From Theristus sp. LFF4_11 (Eukaryota; Nematoda; Chromadorea; Monhysterida; Xyalidae): a stretch of 64,000 nt of DNA. Below are positions 1-9,484 of this stretch, in pieces. The notes beneath the pieces are model-generated. The model was given only the letters and a program-made list of their open reading frames with translations. It had not been told where the DNA came from and did no database searches. Position 1 is the stretch's first letter. Each line of letters starts with the position of its first letter. The DNA lies in assembly GCA_030248135.1 (NCBI GenBank), contig JASANC010000992.1, forward strand, positions 1 through 64,000, in the 5' to 3' direction. The translations under genes were made by a program, and so were the position numbers.

Positions 1-1215
1 ATTTGAAATCAGAACAACATTTTTTAAGAGAAAACCCTTTACGGGGACCCTTTTCAACCCAGGAACGGGTTAATATCAGCTTTCTGCTATTTGGCACCCA
101 AACTATAGCCTATCAGACGCAGCATAGTCGATTACATGGATACCACGTGGAATTTGAATATCAGAACAACGTTTTTTTAGAGGAAACCCTCTACGGGGAC
201 TCTTTTCAACCCAGGCACGGGTTAATATCAGCTTTCTGGTATTTGGCACCCAAACTATAGCCTATCAGACGCAGCATAGTCGATTACATGGATACCGTGG
301 AATTTGAAATCAGAAGCAACGTTTTTTAGGAGAAAACCCTTTACATGGGACCCTTTTCAACCCAAGTACGGGTTAATATCAGCTTTTCGCGTAGATTTGG
401 CACCTCAACCACAGGTCATCAGACGCAGCATAGTCGATGTACATGGATACCGTGGAATTTGATATCAGAACAACGTTTTTTAGAGAAAACCCTTTACGGG
501 GACCCTTTTCAACCCAGTCACGGGTAAATATCAGCTTTTTGCCATTTGGCACCTAAACTATAGCCCTATCAGACGCAGCACAGTCGATTACATTGATACT
601 GTGGAATTTGAAATCAGAACAACGTTTTTAGGAGAAAACCCTTTCCGGGGACCCTTTTTAACCCAGGCACGGGTTAATATCAGCTTTTCGCTATTTGGCA
701 CCTGAACCATAGCCTACCTTACGCAGCATAGTCGATTACATGGATACTGTGGATTTTGATATCAGAACAACGTTTTTTAGGAGGAAACCCCTTATGGGGA
801 CCCTTTTTCAACCCAGGCACGGGTAAATATCAGTTTTTTGCTATTTAAGCACCTAAACTATAGTCTATCAGACGCAGCACAGTCGATTACATGGATACCG
901 TGGAATTTGAAATCAGAACAATGTTTTTAGGAGGAAACCCTTCCGGGGACCCTTTTTTATACCAGGCACGGGTAAAAACAGTACACTTTTCAACCCCGGC
1001 ACAGGTAAAAAACAATGTTTCACAATTGAGCACTTAGCTTATCAGACGCAGCATGGTCGATTACATGAATACCGTGGAATATGAAATTAGAACAACGATT
1101 TTTACGCAGGAAAGCTCTTAACGGGACACTTTTTATACCCGGCACGTGCAAAAACAGTTTTTCACAATTCGGCACCTAGCCTATCAGACGCAGCATGGTC
1201 GATTTTATAGGATAC
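1..1215 (+). repeat. Satellite array A, ~150 bp unit (8 units)
   Basis: Eight diverged direct copies of a ~150 bp unit run off the left edge of the window. A landmark GACGCAGCATAGTCGATTAC recurs near 116, 268, 422, 572, 720, 871, 1044 and 1197, a spacing of about 148-154 bp except for one 173 bp interval. Each unit also carries an 'AACCCAGGCACGGGTTAATA'-like segment. Short frames through it are fortuitous. The array ends near 1215 before an (AAC)n tract. Confidence 0.92.
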
Positions 1216-1274
1216 CGTACAATTTGGAATTCGAATTTGAACACAACTTTAGATTTTTTGTGGACACCGAAACG

Positions 1275-1315
1275 GTCGACAACAACAACGACAACAACAA
1301 CAACAACAACAACCT
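1275..1315. repeat. (AAC)n microsatellite between the satellite arrays
   Basis: An AAC/GAC-type trinucleotide tract lies in the ~250 bp spacer separating the two oppositely oriented satellite arrays. Nothing else is recognisable in the spacer (1216-1464). Confidence 0.85.
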
Positions 1316-1464
1316 GAATTTTTTTTCGGTTTTTTTGTTCTGTAAAATCACAGAAGCAACCGATGTTTAATTTTTTGGTTTGGATGGATAGGGTATCGGG
1401 CCACCTTAGCACAGCAAATAGCGATTTCTTGGTTTAGTCATTTAACATGAATGTTAGCCTGTTG

Positions 1465-2315
1465 AAATGGTCCCTTGTAAAGGGTTTTCTCCAAAATATT
1501 CGTTCTGAGCTTTCTGAAATTCCACTATTTCCATCAATCGACTATGCTGCCCGATAGGCTATAGTTTAGGTGCCAAATAGCGGGTACTGTTTTTACCCGT
1601 GCCTGGTATAAAAAGGGTCCCGTGAAGGGTTTCCTCCTAAAAAACGTTGTTCTGATTTCAAATTCCACGGTATCCATGTAATCGACTATGCTGCGTCTGA
1701 TAGGCTATAGTTTAGGTGCCAAATAGCAAAAAGCTGATATTAACCCGTGCCTGGGTTGAAAAGGGTCCCCGTAAAGGGTTTCCTCCTAAAAAACGTTGTT
1801 CTGATTTCAAATTCCACGGCATCCATGTAATCGACTATGCTGCGTCTGATAGGCTATATTTTAGGTGCCAAATAGCAAAAAGCTGATATTAACCCGTGCC
1901 TGGGTTGAAAAGGGTCCCCGTAAAGGGTTTTCTCCTAAAAAACGTTGTTCTGATTTCAAATTCCACGGTATCCATGTAATCGACTATGCTGCGTCTGATA
2001 GGCTATAGTTTAGGTGCCAAATAACAAAAAGCGAATATTAACCCGTGCCTGGGTTGACAAGGGTCCCCGTGAAGGGCTTCCTCCTAAAAAACGTTGTTCT
2101 GATTACAAATGCAACGGAAACCATTGTAGTCAACTATGCTGCGTCTGATAAGCTATAGTTCAGGTGCAAAATAGCGAAAAACTAGTGAAAACTGATATTA
2201 ACCCGTGCCTGGGTTGAAAAGGGTCTACGGAAGGGTTTGCTCCTAAAAATCCTTGCTCTGAGTACAAATGCAACAGAAACCATTGCAGTCGACTATGCTG
2301 CGTCTGATAGGCTAA
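1465..2315 (-). repeat. Satellite array B, same unit in inverted orientation (6 units)
   Basis: Six copies of the same ~150 bp unit as array A, reverse-complemented; the GTC of the landmark falls near 1543, 1695, 1844, 1993, 2143 and 2302. Internal units (1640-2050) are more alike than the edge units, as expected for an array homogenised by unequal exchange. Together with array A it forms a large inverted repeat with a ~250 bp spacer. Confidence 0.9.
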
Positions 2316-2349
2316 AACCCTATAAACTCTTTGAGATATAAAAGAAAAA

Positions 2350-2895
2350 GACAAGTTCGGAAAAATGCCCGAAGGGCATGAAAAAGACCAAATATTATTT
2401 CAGAATGACACAGATAGAAAAGTTTGACACAAGGATTTTCACAAGATCAAACATTTTATGAAACGTGTGTGAACTGGAAAGTTACAAACTGAAATAATAT
2501 TTACGTCAATATATTTTTGTCATTTCAAGGCACTGGCTCCGGTTGTGACCGCAGTACCGCACTCATCGTAAAAGGGTTCAGCCCGCAAACACCATATTAA
2601 GCAAATCATTTGATACAGTATTCACAAATAAAAAGAGCATGTTCACAGCAGCAAATGATTTTTTTGCAGCATCAAATGAAGTGAGATAAAATTTGTACAG
2701 AGATTGTGCCTTCCTTGAGAATGACAAAAAAGATATTGGCGTAAATATTATTTCAGTTTGTAACTTTCCAGTTCACACACGTTTCATAAAATGTTTGATC
2801 TTGTGAAAATCCTTGTGTCAAACTTTTCTATCTGTGTCATTCTGAAATAATATTTGGTCTTTTTCATGCCCTTCGGGCATTTTTCCGAACTTGTG
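2350..2895. mobile_element. Mutator-like foldback element with ~155 bp TIRs and 9 bp TSD
   Basis: Near-perfect terminal inverted repeats of about 155 bp (2350-2505 and 2740-2895) flank a ~230 bp centre without coding capacity. The termini read GACAAGTTCGG and, reverse-complemented, CACAAGTTCGG. The nine bases AAAGAAAAA lie directly outside both ends (2341-2349 and 2896-2904). Long TIRs with a 9 bp duplication are typical of non-autonomous Mutator-like elements. The duplication is low complexity, so superfamily assignment is tentative; the TIR pair itself is certain. Confidence 0.75.
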
Positions 2896-3179
2896 AAAGA
2901 AAAAAGACGTTCATAAACTGAATTGTGTGCCAAATTTGACACGCGTTTTTTAAACTAATGGATTATCCGCGCTATTCTGTTCATTCTTCATCCCTTGTAC
3001 ACATGATTGGGAATTACGTTGGCTTTTTTGAAAAAGACAACTCCTAGTCTGCGGCTGATCCCGCCTTGATGGACTGCCTCATTTATTCGGCCATACTGTA
3101 CACACATTCATACGCACGTTCATGTTAGCGTCAACGCGCTTCAGCGCGCACGTGCATGAATGGGCTTTAACGTTTTTAG

Positions 3180-3510
3180 AATGCTGCCTAAAATGGAAGG
3201 TGGCTTAAAATTTTATCTGAATCTAAAAAGTCTTATCTGAATATTGCCAAAATATCGACCGAACTGTAACCTAAAATGTTACCCGGCATGTTACCTGAAT
3301 TGTTGGTTCGAGTGGATCCTGAAATGTTGCCAGAAATGTAACCTTAAATGTTACTTCTGGAACGTTACCTGAATAAAGTGTTCTAAGAAATTTGACAAAA
3401 AACATTGCGTTAAGTGCGTATTAGTTTGGGATATTATAAAGTGTGTGTACTGGAATGTTACCTGAAATGTTGCCAAAAATGTCACCAGAAATGTGACTAA
3501 AATGTATTCA
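3180..3510. repeat. Degenerate short tandem repeat (GTTACCTGAAATGTT-like)
   Basis: A loose tandem of 15-20 bp units such as 'aatgttacctgaa' and 'aaatgttgccagaaatgt' fills the stretch just upstream of the first recognised channel exon. No conserved exon is seen here, so missing 5' exons of the channel gene may lie in or before this repeat. Confidence 0.6.
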
Positions 3511-3569
3511 GTCGCAGAACCTAAAAATTTGATAGAATGTAGTTTGAACGAAAAAACCTTGTTGTATAG

Positions 3570-6500
3570 CTGGAAGCGACTCTACGAACAACCAACGACA
3601 CTCCTGCAAGCCGACGTCTGCAGCAAATCGTTGACATGGCGTCTGCGATGGTGCGATTTCAAACTGATTTTGCACAGCACTTCGAGTCTACGCAGATATT
3701 TGATCTTTATGAAGCATTGTGGCAGCAACTTCTCGAGACAGGTATGATTGGTGTTTCTCACTCCAGTTGTTGTTGTGATTTTTAGGCGATGTTTTTAGCC
3801 AGGGCTAACCCAGAGAAGCGTACAGAACGCCATTGAGTAGGGCGCCCATCGAGTTTCCTCTGTCATTAAGTGTCTATACACCCCTCGGCGGGGCTCGATC
3901 CCCCGAGCACACAGACTGTAGTCTAACGCACTACCACCAGGCCACGAGGGTGAATAGAGATTCCTTAGATAACTCAATAACGTATCCAACTAGCTGATTA
4001 TTTGGTAATCGTGATGCATGCATTCTGTGCAAACCAAACTCAGCGTCGCGCAGCAATTCATGTACAGAATGCATGTGTCACGGGATCAACAACCAGTCAG
4101 ATAGTTGGATATGTTATGAGTTGGACTTTAAATGTATGTATGTCTTTAAATAGAAAGTTCAGCCTCAAGAACTGGTCTCAAGTACCAGCTAAAAAGACCA
4201 ATCCATCTTCGAAAGCAGACAGAATTTCCAAGTACAACAACCCTTTGTGGGAATTGTGCTGATTAGTTGCGTGGGTTCACATTTAGGAATAATACATTTT
4301 TTTCGAGCGACACTAGAAGATGAAGTCAGTTATTTTTTTATGGTCCGTATGGTCCATAAATTCACAGACCTTCAAGTGTCAGCAACGGATACTAACAACT
4401 ACGAACAATGGGGCACCGTACAGTTGCATGTGACCGATTCGAAAGTGGGCGAGGATTGCTTTGAGTTTCACCTTCCGAAGCAGTTCTTTGGACGCATTTC
4501 CTTATTCGAGCAATCGTACTCGTCACTCGCGCAAATTGCACTGAACTACAATTTCAATTTCACAAATTTGCCATTGGACGACCGTATCTACACAACGCCA
4601 GCATCGGAACTGCACAATCCGACTGAATTTCAAGACATCGTGGCCTACTTTTTTGAGCATTTCAAAGCGGATGTAAAATGGTACATGAAGACGACGTACG
4701 ATCTCACACGGCGTCTATCAGTCGAAACCCCGAAGGTACAATATGTATGGTTTGTTTGTTTAAACCTGTCTGTGCTTTTCGGCGAATCTGTACAGAGCAT
4801 GCGAAACGTTGTTATTGTTGTTGGCGATTTTAGGCGATGTTTTTGACTTACTTTGACTTATCGCGTCGATCCGCGTCGCGCGGCTTCCGTTGTTCGGGCC
4901 TTGACGCCGTTCACCACCACCCTGGTTTTGTACGTGATCGCCTCGATGTTTGCCGACCATCGTTGCCTATCGATAGTGCGGAACCTTCGTTGTCGTTTCG
5001 TTTCTCAGCCGCCTCCAAACGCAGAAACAGAATGCGCCGTTTCGCATTGGTATAGAATGGCTTGGTTTCTGTTTTTTTATGATCTCACCACGTCACAAAT
5101 TTGGTCGCCCTCATGTCCGTTGCCAGTTGCGCTACGCGCACGTCAAGACTGCCTGCGCGGGCATACGGCTCGGACTCATGCGTGCCACATGCCCCAGCCG
5201 CCAGCCGTTTCAGTTGAATCAACTGAGTGATGTCGCCCTGAGTGTTCAATTTGACGCAAATGCACGACGTTGCACCGTTTTATTTGTGGCGCGATCAGAC
5301 CAGTGGGTGCCGGTGATGGAACGAAACCACTGATTGTATTTTACTTTTATTTTATTAAAGTGTTGAATTATTCAGCGACCACAGTTCTAAGCCGTAGAGT
5401 AGCGACGTGTCCGAATTAAAATGACGTCATTTGTTTTGAAAACGCCCGTTTGTCAAAGTACAGGCACTAAAATTTCAGTTTGATGTGACTGATTCGACAT
5501 TCACCATTTGATTACGAAAAGAAATCGGCTAAACGGAAAGTCTGGTTTGCTGTGAACGACAAGCGCATGTTTTGCGTCAGATAACGTCATTTCAGTGGCG
5601 CATGTTCGAAAAAAGAGGTCATACCTTTGCGCGATCGCCATATCCGCTGCAAGCTGCAGAATGCCGCTGGACGTCATCTGAAGAGTCATTGTTTGCGTTT
5701 ATGACGGCTCCCAGGTAGACCGCCGAGTCGACCTTGGGCACGCCATCGATTCTGACATCTCCCGCTTCATTTGCGGGCCAGTTTGCAGCCAGCAGTTTGC
5801 ACTTCGCCGGTGCGAAACGCAGGCCAACCCGCTCCAAGCTGTGCTTGCCAACGCCCAGGCCTCGTTGCAGTGAGCGTGTAGTCTGTGCGAATACGATCAC
5901 GTCATCAGCGTATGTACTCCAGTGATCTGAAGGTCGTCAACTGTGGCCCCATCCATGCCGCTGCACCCCATGGTGACGCCATAGCAGTCTTCGCAGTCTT
6001 CCTGCGCCTGTCGAACTATCCTGTCCATTACGAGTGTGAACAGAACGGGGCTCAGCAATCCTCCCTGTGAGACGCCGGTCCTCGGCTCAAACGCTGCTGA
6101 GAACTCGTTGTATGCTCGAATTCTGGTATGCTGTGCAGTGTAAAGTGTTTTTTATAAGCGTTATTATTTTTGTCGGAGTTCCGCCGGCTGCGAGTGGTTT
6201 TTAGCCAGGACTAACCTATAAAAGCGTACAGAACGCCATTGAGTAGGGCGCCCATCGAGTTTTCTCTGTTATTAAGTGCCTATACACCCCTCGGCGGGGG
6301 CTCAGTCGCCCGAACGCACAGACAAGAGTCTAACGCGCTACCACCAAGTCACGAGGGTGACTGCAAGATGAATTACAGTAAGAAGAACTTGGTTGGGGCT
6401 TGGTTGAAATCAAACAATTATTTTGTGGCAAAATATGGCTTGATGAGACTCCGATCCCGTTCGTTCGTCGTTCGCCAGGCTCCGCATTCTGAGCAAAAAG

Positions 6501-7731
6501 TGACGGGTTTAGAAAAAAAATTTTTTTTTGCAAGTCTATTCAAACTGTACTATTGAAAAGGCATTATTTATGCTTTGAAAAACGTTTGATAGTCATGCAC
6601 ATTCTCCAGAACATCAGCTTACTAAGCCACTTCACGCACAGGTGCCCATAACGCAACATCTGACGACCACTGTGATTTTGGACACGAAATATCGCGCCAT
6701 CGACACCACTCCGCATCCGTGCGACGAACGTGCGCAGCAGCAAGACGTTCCACAAATACACTGTAGTTTACTAACGTGCACTGCAAACATTCAACTCAAC
6801 TGTCAACCGCTATACGAGAGTCGTAAGGCTGGACAGAGATTCTGAACAGTTTGTAATCGAATCAATGATAACAACGAACTGCAGATTGTCTAGGATGCCA
6901 CTGGAGCTGGGACGGCAGAGATATGAGCTCTCAGCACGATGCTGTTCAACAATGAAACACAGACACAGTACTTAGGTTTGGGATGTGTGTGTATGATGTT
7001 TTGGCGTACGAAATGGCTCCACACGGACCGTGAGATAGTTTGCTGTCCTACCACAATAGCATGTAGTGGCATTTTTAGGCATACACGGCCGTTCGAACAA
7101 CGCTGCCGCACAGAAGCGCCGAGCGGCCGCCGATCTCCGGCCGTGCTCGCTGTTCGACTACATGACGACCGTCAGTTTGGCGCACTCATTCGCGTTTCTG
7201 GCTCGCGCGAACTATTTCGACGGCACCTACCGCTCGTTCTACGGTCGACTCAACCGAATCGAGAGACCGCCAACTGAAGCAGCGCCAATCGAGGACTGCC
7301 GCGATCGCTGCGAGACGCGCAAGGCGGCGCAGACGCCCGACTGCACACAGTACACGTATCGCATCGCGTCCTCGACGTCGACCGTCTACAACACGCATCG
7401 CTATCGATACGGTCGCTTTCAGCTGAGTGCCAACCTGAATTTCGCGCACAATCAGCAGTACTTCTACATCGAGATGCGCCGGAAGTTTCAGTTGTTGCCG
7501 TTCATCGCCAACTTGGGCGGTATACTCGAGTTCTGGCTGGGCGCCGGCTTGCTCTCGCTCATACATCTCGTGTTGTACTTCGCGAAGCGGCTCGCTCGCC
7601 GCGTGAGCAGACAGCGCGCGGTGCGACAGGGCATCAGGGACGTGGTGCTGGAGAGTGTGCAGGCGGTTGGGGCGGCCATACAGGAGGGCGACGCAGCGGT
7701 GCAGGGGGATGCGAACCGATTGGAAGACTGA
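3570..7731 (+). CDS. DEG/ENaC-family sodium channel, 3' part (six exons)
   Basis: Proposed exons are 3570-3741, 4383-4735, 4834-5049, 5127-5306 (or 5312), 6642-6822 and 7079-7731. All have AG/GT borders, and phases 1,0,0,0,1 keep one frame. The last exon is the best recognised: a Cys-containing segment (EDCRDRCETRK), then a membrane-proximal stretch ending in IANLGGILEFWLGAGLLSLI, like the second transmembrane segment of degenerin/ENaC channels, followed by a basic cytoplasmic tail. Exon 5 adds Cys-rich ectodomain (HPCDERAQQQ...). These proteins form trimeric amiloride-sensitive cation channels in the plasma membrane. TM1 and the N-terminus are not seen, so upstream exons are missing or unrecognised. 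The usual G/S-x-S filter reads GAG here. Exons 3 and 4 rest on phase and splice sites only. Confidence 0.68.
3784..3953 (-). mobile_element. tRNA-derived SINE, copy 1
   Basis: On the minus strand it starts with 'TCACCCTCGTGGCCTGGTGG', containing a Pol III A-box-like TGGCCTGGTGGTAG. A B-box-like GGATCGAGCCC follows about 45 bp later, then a body ending in '...GGGTTAGCCCTGGCTAAAAA'. The same ~170 bp unit recurs at 6198, 13453, 24440 and 24610. It is a retroposed tRNA-like SINE lying in the first recognised intron of the channel gene. Confidence 0.8.
3960..4135. mobile_element. Degraded TA-type MITE
   Basis: Contains 'AGCTGATT...GTGATGCATGCATTCTGTGCA' and a mirrored right half ending near 'GAGTTGGACTTT', matching the better preserved copies at 28945, 31058 and 37037. 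Confidence 0.5.
5398..5630 (+). mobile_element. TGACGTCA-MITE, copy 1
   Basis: A ~230 bp dispersed element whose ends are imperfect inverted repeats built around ACGTGTCC...AAATGACGTCATTTG; the middle contains 'TTTGTCAAAGTACAGGCACT' and 'GATTCGACATTCACCATTTG'. Other copies are at 8430, 30338, 52722 and 61937/63378. No coding capacity. Confidence 0.8.
5630..6140 (-). pseudogene. Non-LTR retrotransposon reverse transcriptase fragment
   Basis: Read on the minus strand, a first piece encodes TGVSQGGLLSPVLFTLVMDR, the typical RT motif in which a GxxQGxxLSPxLF signature precedes a helix. After a frame disruption the downstream piece (about 5630-5900) continues with DVIVFAQTTRSLQRGLG and SAVYLGAVIN, matching the region around and after the catalytic YADD box. 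No endonuclease, RNase H or 3' tail is seen. It is a dead 5'- and 3'-truncated LINE fragment sandwiched between a MITE and a SINE in a channel-gene intron. Confidence 0.75.
6198..6360 (-). mobile_element. tRNA-derived SINE, copy 2
   Basis: Same family and orientation as copy 1 (shared 'TTTTTAGCCAGGNCTAACC' end and 'CACGAGGGTGA' head). It lies in the intron before channel exon 5. Confidence 0.78.
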
Positions 7732-8429
7732 CGAGACAATGCGCAACCGTTTCACATGCGACTTATTGCACAATGACGTCACGCAACTGATGTACAAGAA
7801 CGAATCAAAGCAAAGCAGCTGAACAAAGATAAGAAAAACCGTTGAGCATCTGGGAAAAAGTAGATGAGCATTGGAAGTCAAGCGCTTTGTCATAGGCAGT
7901 TCACCGTAAACTCTGGCTTTGTGTGAGAGTGCAGACATGAAGGCAAAAGTAGGACATCACACTTGCGGCACTGCTTTAGGGGACGTTTTACTAACTTTTG
8001 ACTCAACTTTTCACTCCCCGTTTTGCACACTAATTCACACAATCATTAACGCAACGTTTCACAATACGTTACAAACAACGTTTTACGCAACCATTAACAC
8101 AGTGATTAGCGCAACGTTTCACTCCACACAACGCGATTTGCAGAGATACAATACCTGCTACAAAGAGTGGCGGCTCATTTCTGACACATTGTTGAGACGT
8201 CTACAGTATGTTTGTTGTTTTCTCAGAGCACTTTGCATGGCTTGCTTTTTTGATTTGTTATTTTGTGACGGGTAGCTGCAAGAAAGAAACCGGGTTTGAA
8301 TTTTTTCTTTTAAAAATGCTAGCTAAAACATTACTATTAGTATTAGACAGCCTTTGGTGGCGTTGTTTGCCGTCGTCAGTTGACCGGTTTCAACGCAAAA
8401 TGTTATTCATATATTTTAGTTTCATATGT

Positions 8430-8668
8430 TTATGTATGACCTGTTTTTTTAAACGTATCCCACTGAAATGACGTCATGTGCCGCCAAACATGCGCTTGCC
8501 GTTCACAGCAAACCACAAATTTCCGTTTAGCCGATTTCTTCCCGTAAACAAATGGTGAATGTCGAATCAGTCACACCAAACTAACATTTTAGTGCCTGTA
8601 CTTTGACAAACGGGCGTTTTCAAAAGCAAATGACGTCATTTTAGTCCGGACACGTTTGAATAAATCCA
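8430..8668 (-). mobile_element. TGACGTCA-MITE, copy 2
   Basis: Reverse-oriented copy; both inverted-repeat ends retain TGACGTCA (around 8470 and 8633), and the outer flank 'GACACGTTTGAATAAATCCA' matches the copy near 52722. Confidence 0.82.
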
Positions 8669-9027
8669 CAATACCCTAATTGCATGCGTGTACAATATGA
8701 TTGTGCTGATGATTTTACAAATTTCTTTTGCAAACTTGCTTTTGATACGAAAATTCTGGCGTAATAGAAGAACTACCACGTTATCACCGTCTTTTGAACT
8801 TTTTTGCGACCCAACTTCACTATTGACTCTTTCTAGTTTTGTGACAAACGTCTTTAGTCGATATTATTCCAAAAATACGATGATGCTCATTATGAAGAGT
8901 TCTTGTCATTATAAAACCAATAATGTCACATAAATAAATAAAAACTGAGTCGGCCGGGCCGGGCGGACTGGGGCTGTCAAAGCTGGCTATGCGCACGTGA
9001 ACTTTTTTTCTGTAGTGCTCTTTACTA

Positions 9028-9484
9028 CCGTATTACCCCCAATAAAACCCCCATGGGGGATTAATACGTCAGCGACTTTTAGGGGGGTTTATTGGTGGGG
9101 GGGATTATTGGTGGGGGGGGGGTTTATTTACAAAAAATTCTAGGGGTGGGGGTTTGTTGAAAAATGGCAAAAATACATTGCATGGCAGGCAAGAAAGTCG
9201 CAGAAACTTCTACTCTACACAGAAATTTCCTTTTATAACAGCCTTTTGTAATGAAATTACTATTAACTCACCCATTTGGCCCTTTGGTAGCACAATTTCA
9301 TCATTTTCACTGCAACCAGCCACTGAATTCGCTGGGTATGTGTTTCAAACAGGTCTCCAATAATCCCCCATGGGGGATTATTTGTGGGGGGGGATTATTC
9401 GGAAACTGGTCGGGGGGGGGGTGGGGGTTCATTGGTGGGGGGGGGGGTTAATGGTGGGGGGGGGGGTTAATGGGGGTAATACGG
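9028..9484. mobile_element. TIR element with TA target site and G-runs
   Basis: Ends are inverted repeats CCGTATTACCCCCAATAAA and TTAATGGGGGTAATACGG, each directly bordered by TA (9026-9027 and 9485-9486). Internally 'CCCCCATGGGGGATTA' recurs near each end with long G tracts. No coding frame. The TA border suggests a Tc1/mariner-type MITE. Confidence 0.7.

Noticed and set aside
3784..3953. tRNA gene
   Set aside because: A/B boxes are present but there is no acceptor-stem pairing and the unit is repeated with a long body, so it is a SINE. The same holds for 17972 and 20300.
4853..5230. Alternative frame with a hydrophobic segment (TPFTTTLVLYVIASMFA)
   Set aside because: It does not connect in phase with exon 2 through any visible acceptor, whereas the frame chosen does. 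This remains the least secure part of the channel model.
7186..7938. 250-codon open frame on the minus strand
   Set aside because: It is antisense to channel exon 6, has no family motif, and its composition follows from the GC-rich coding strand.
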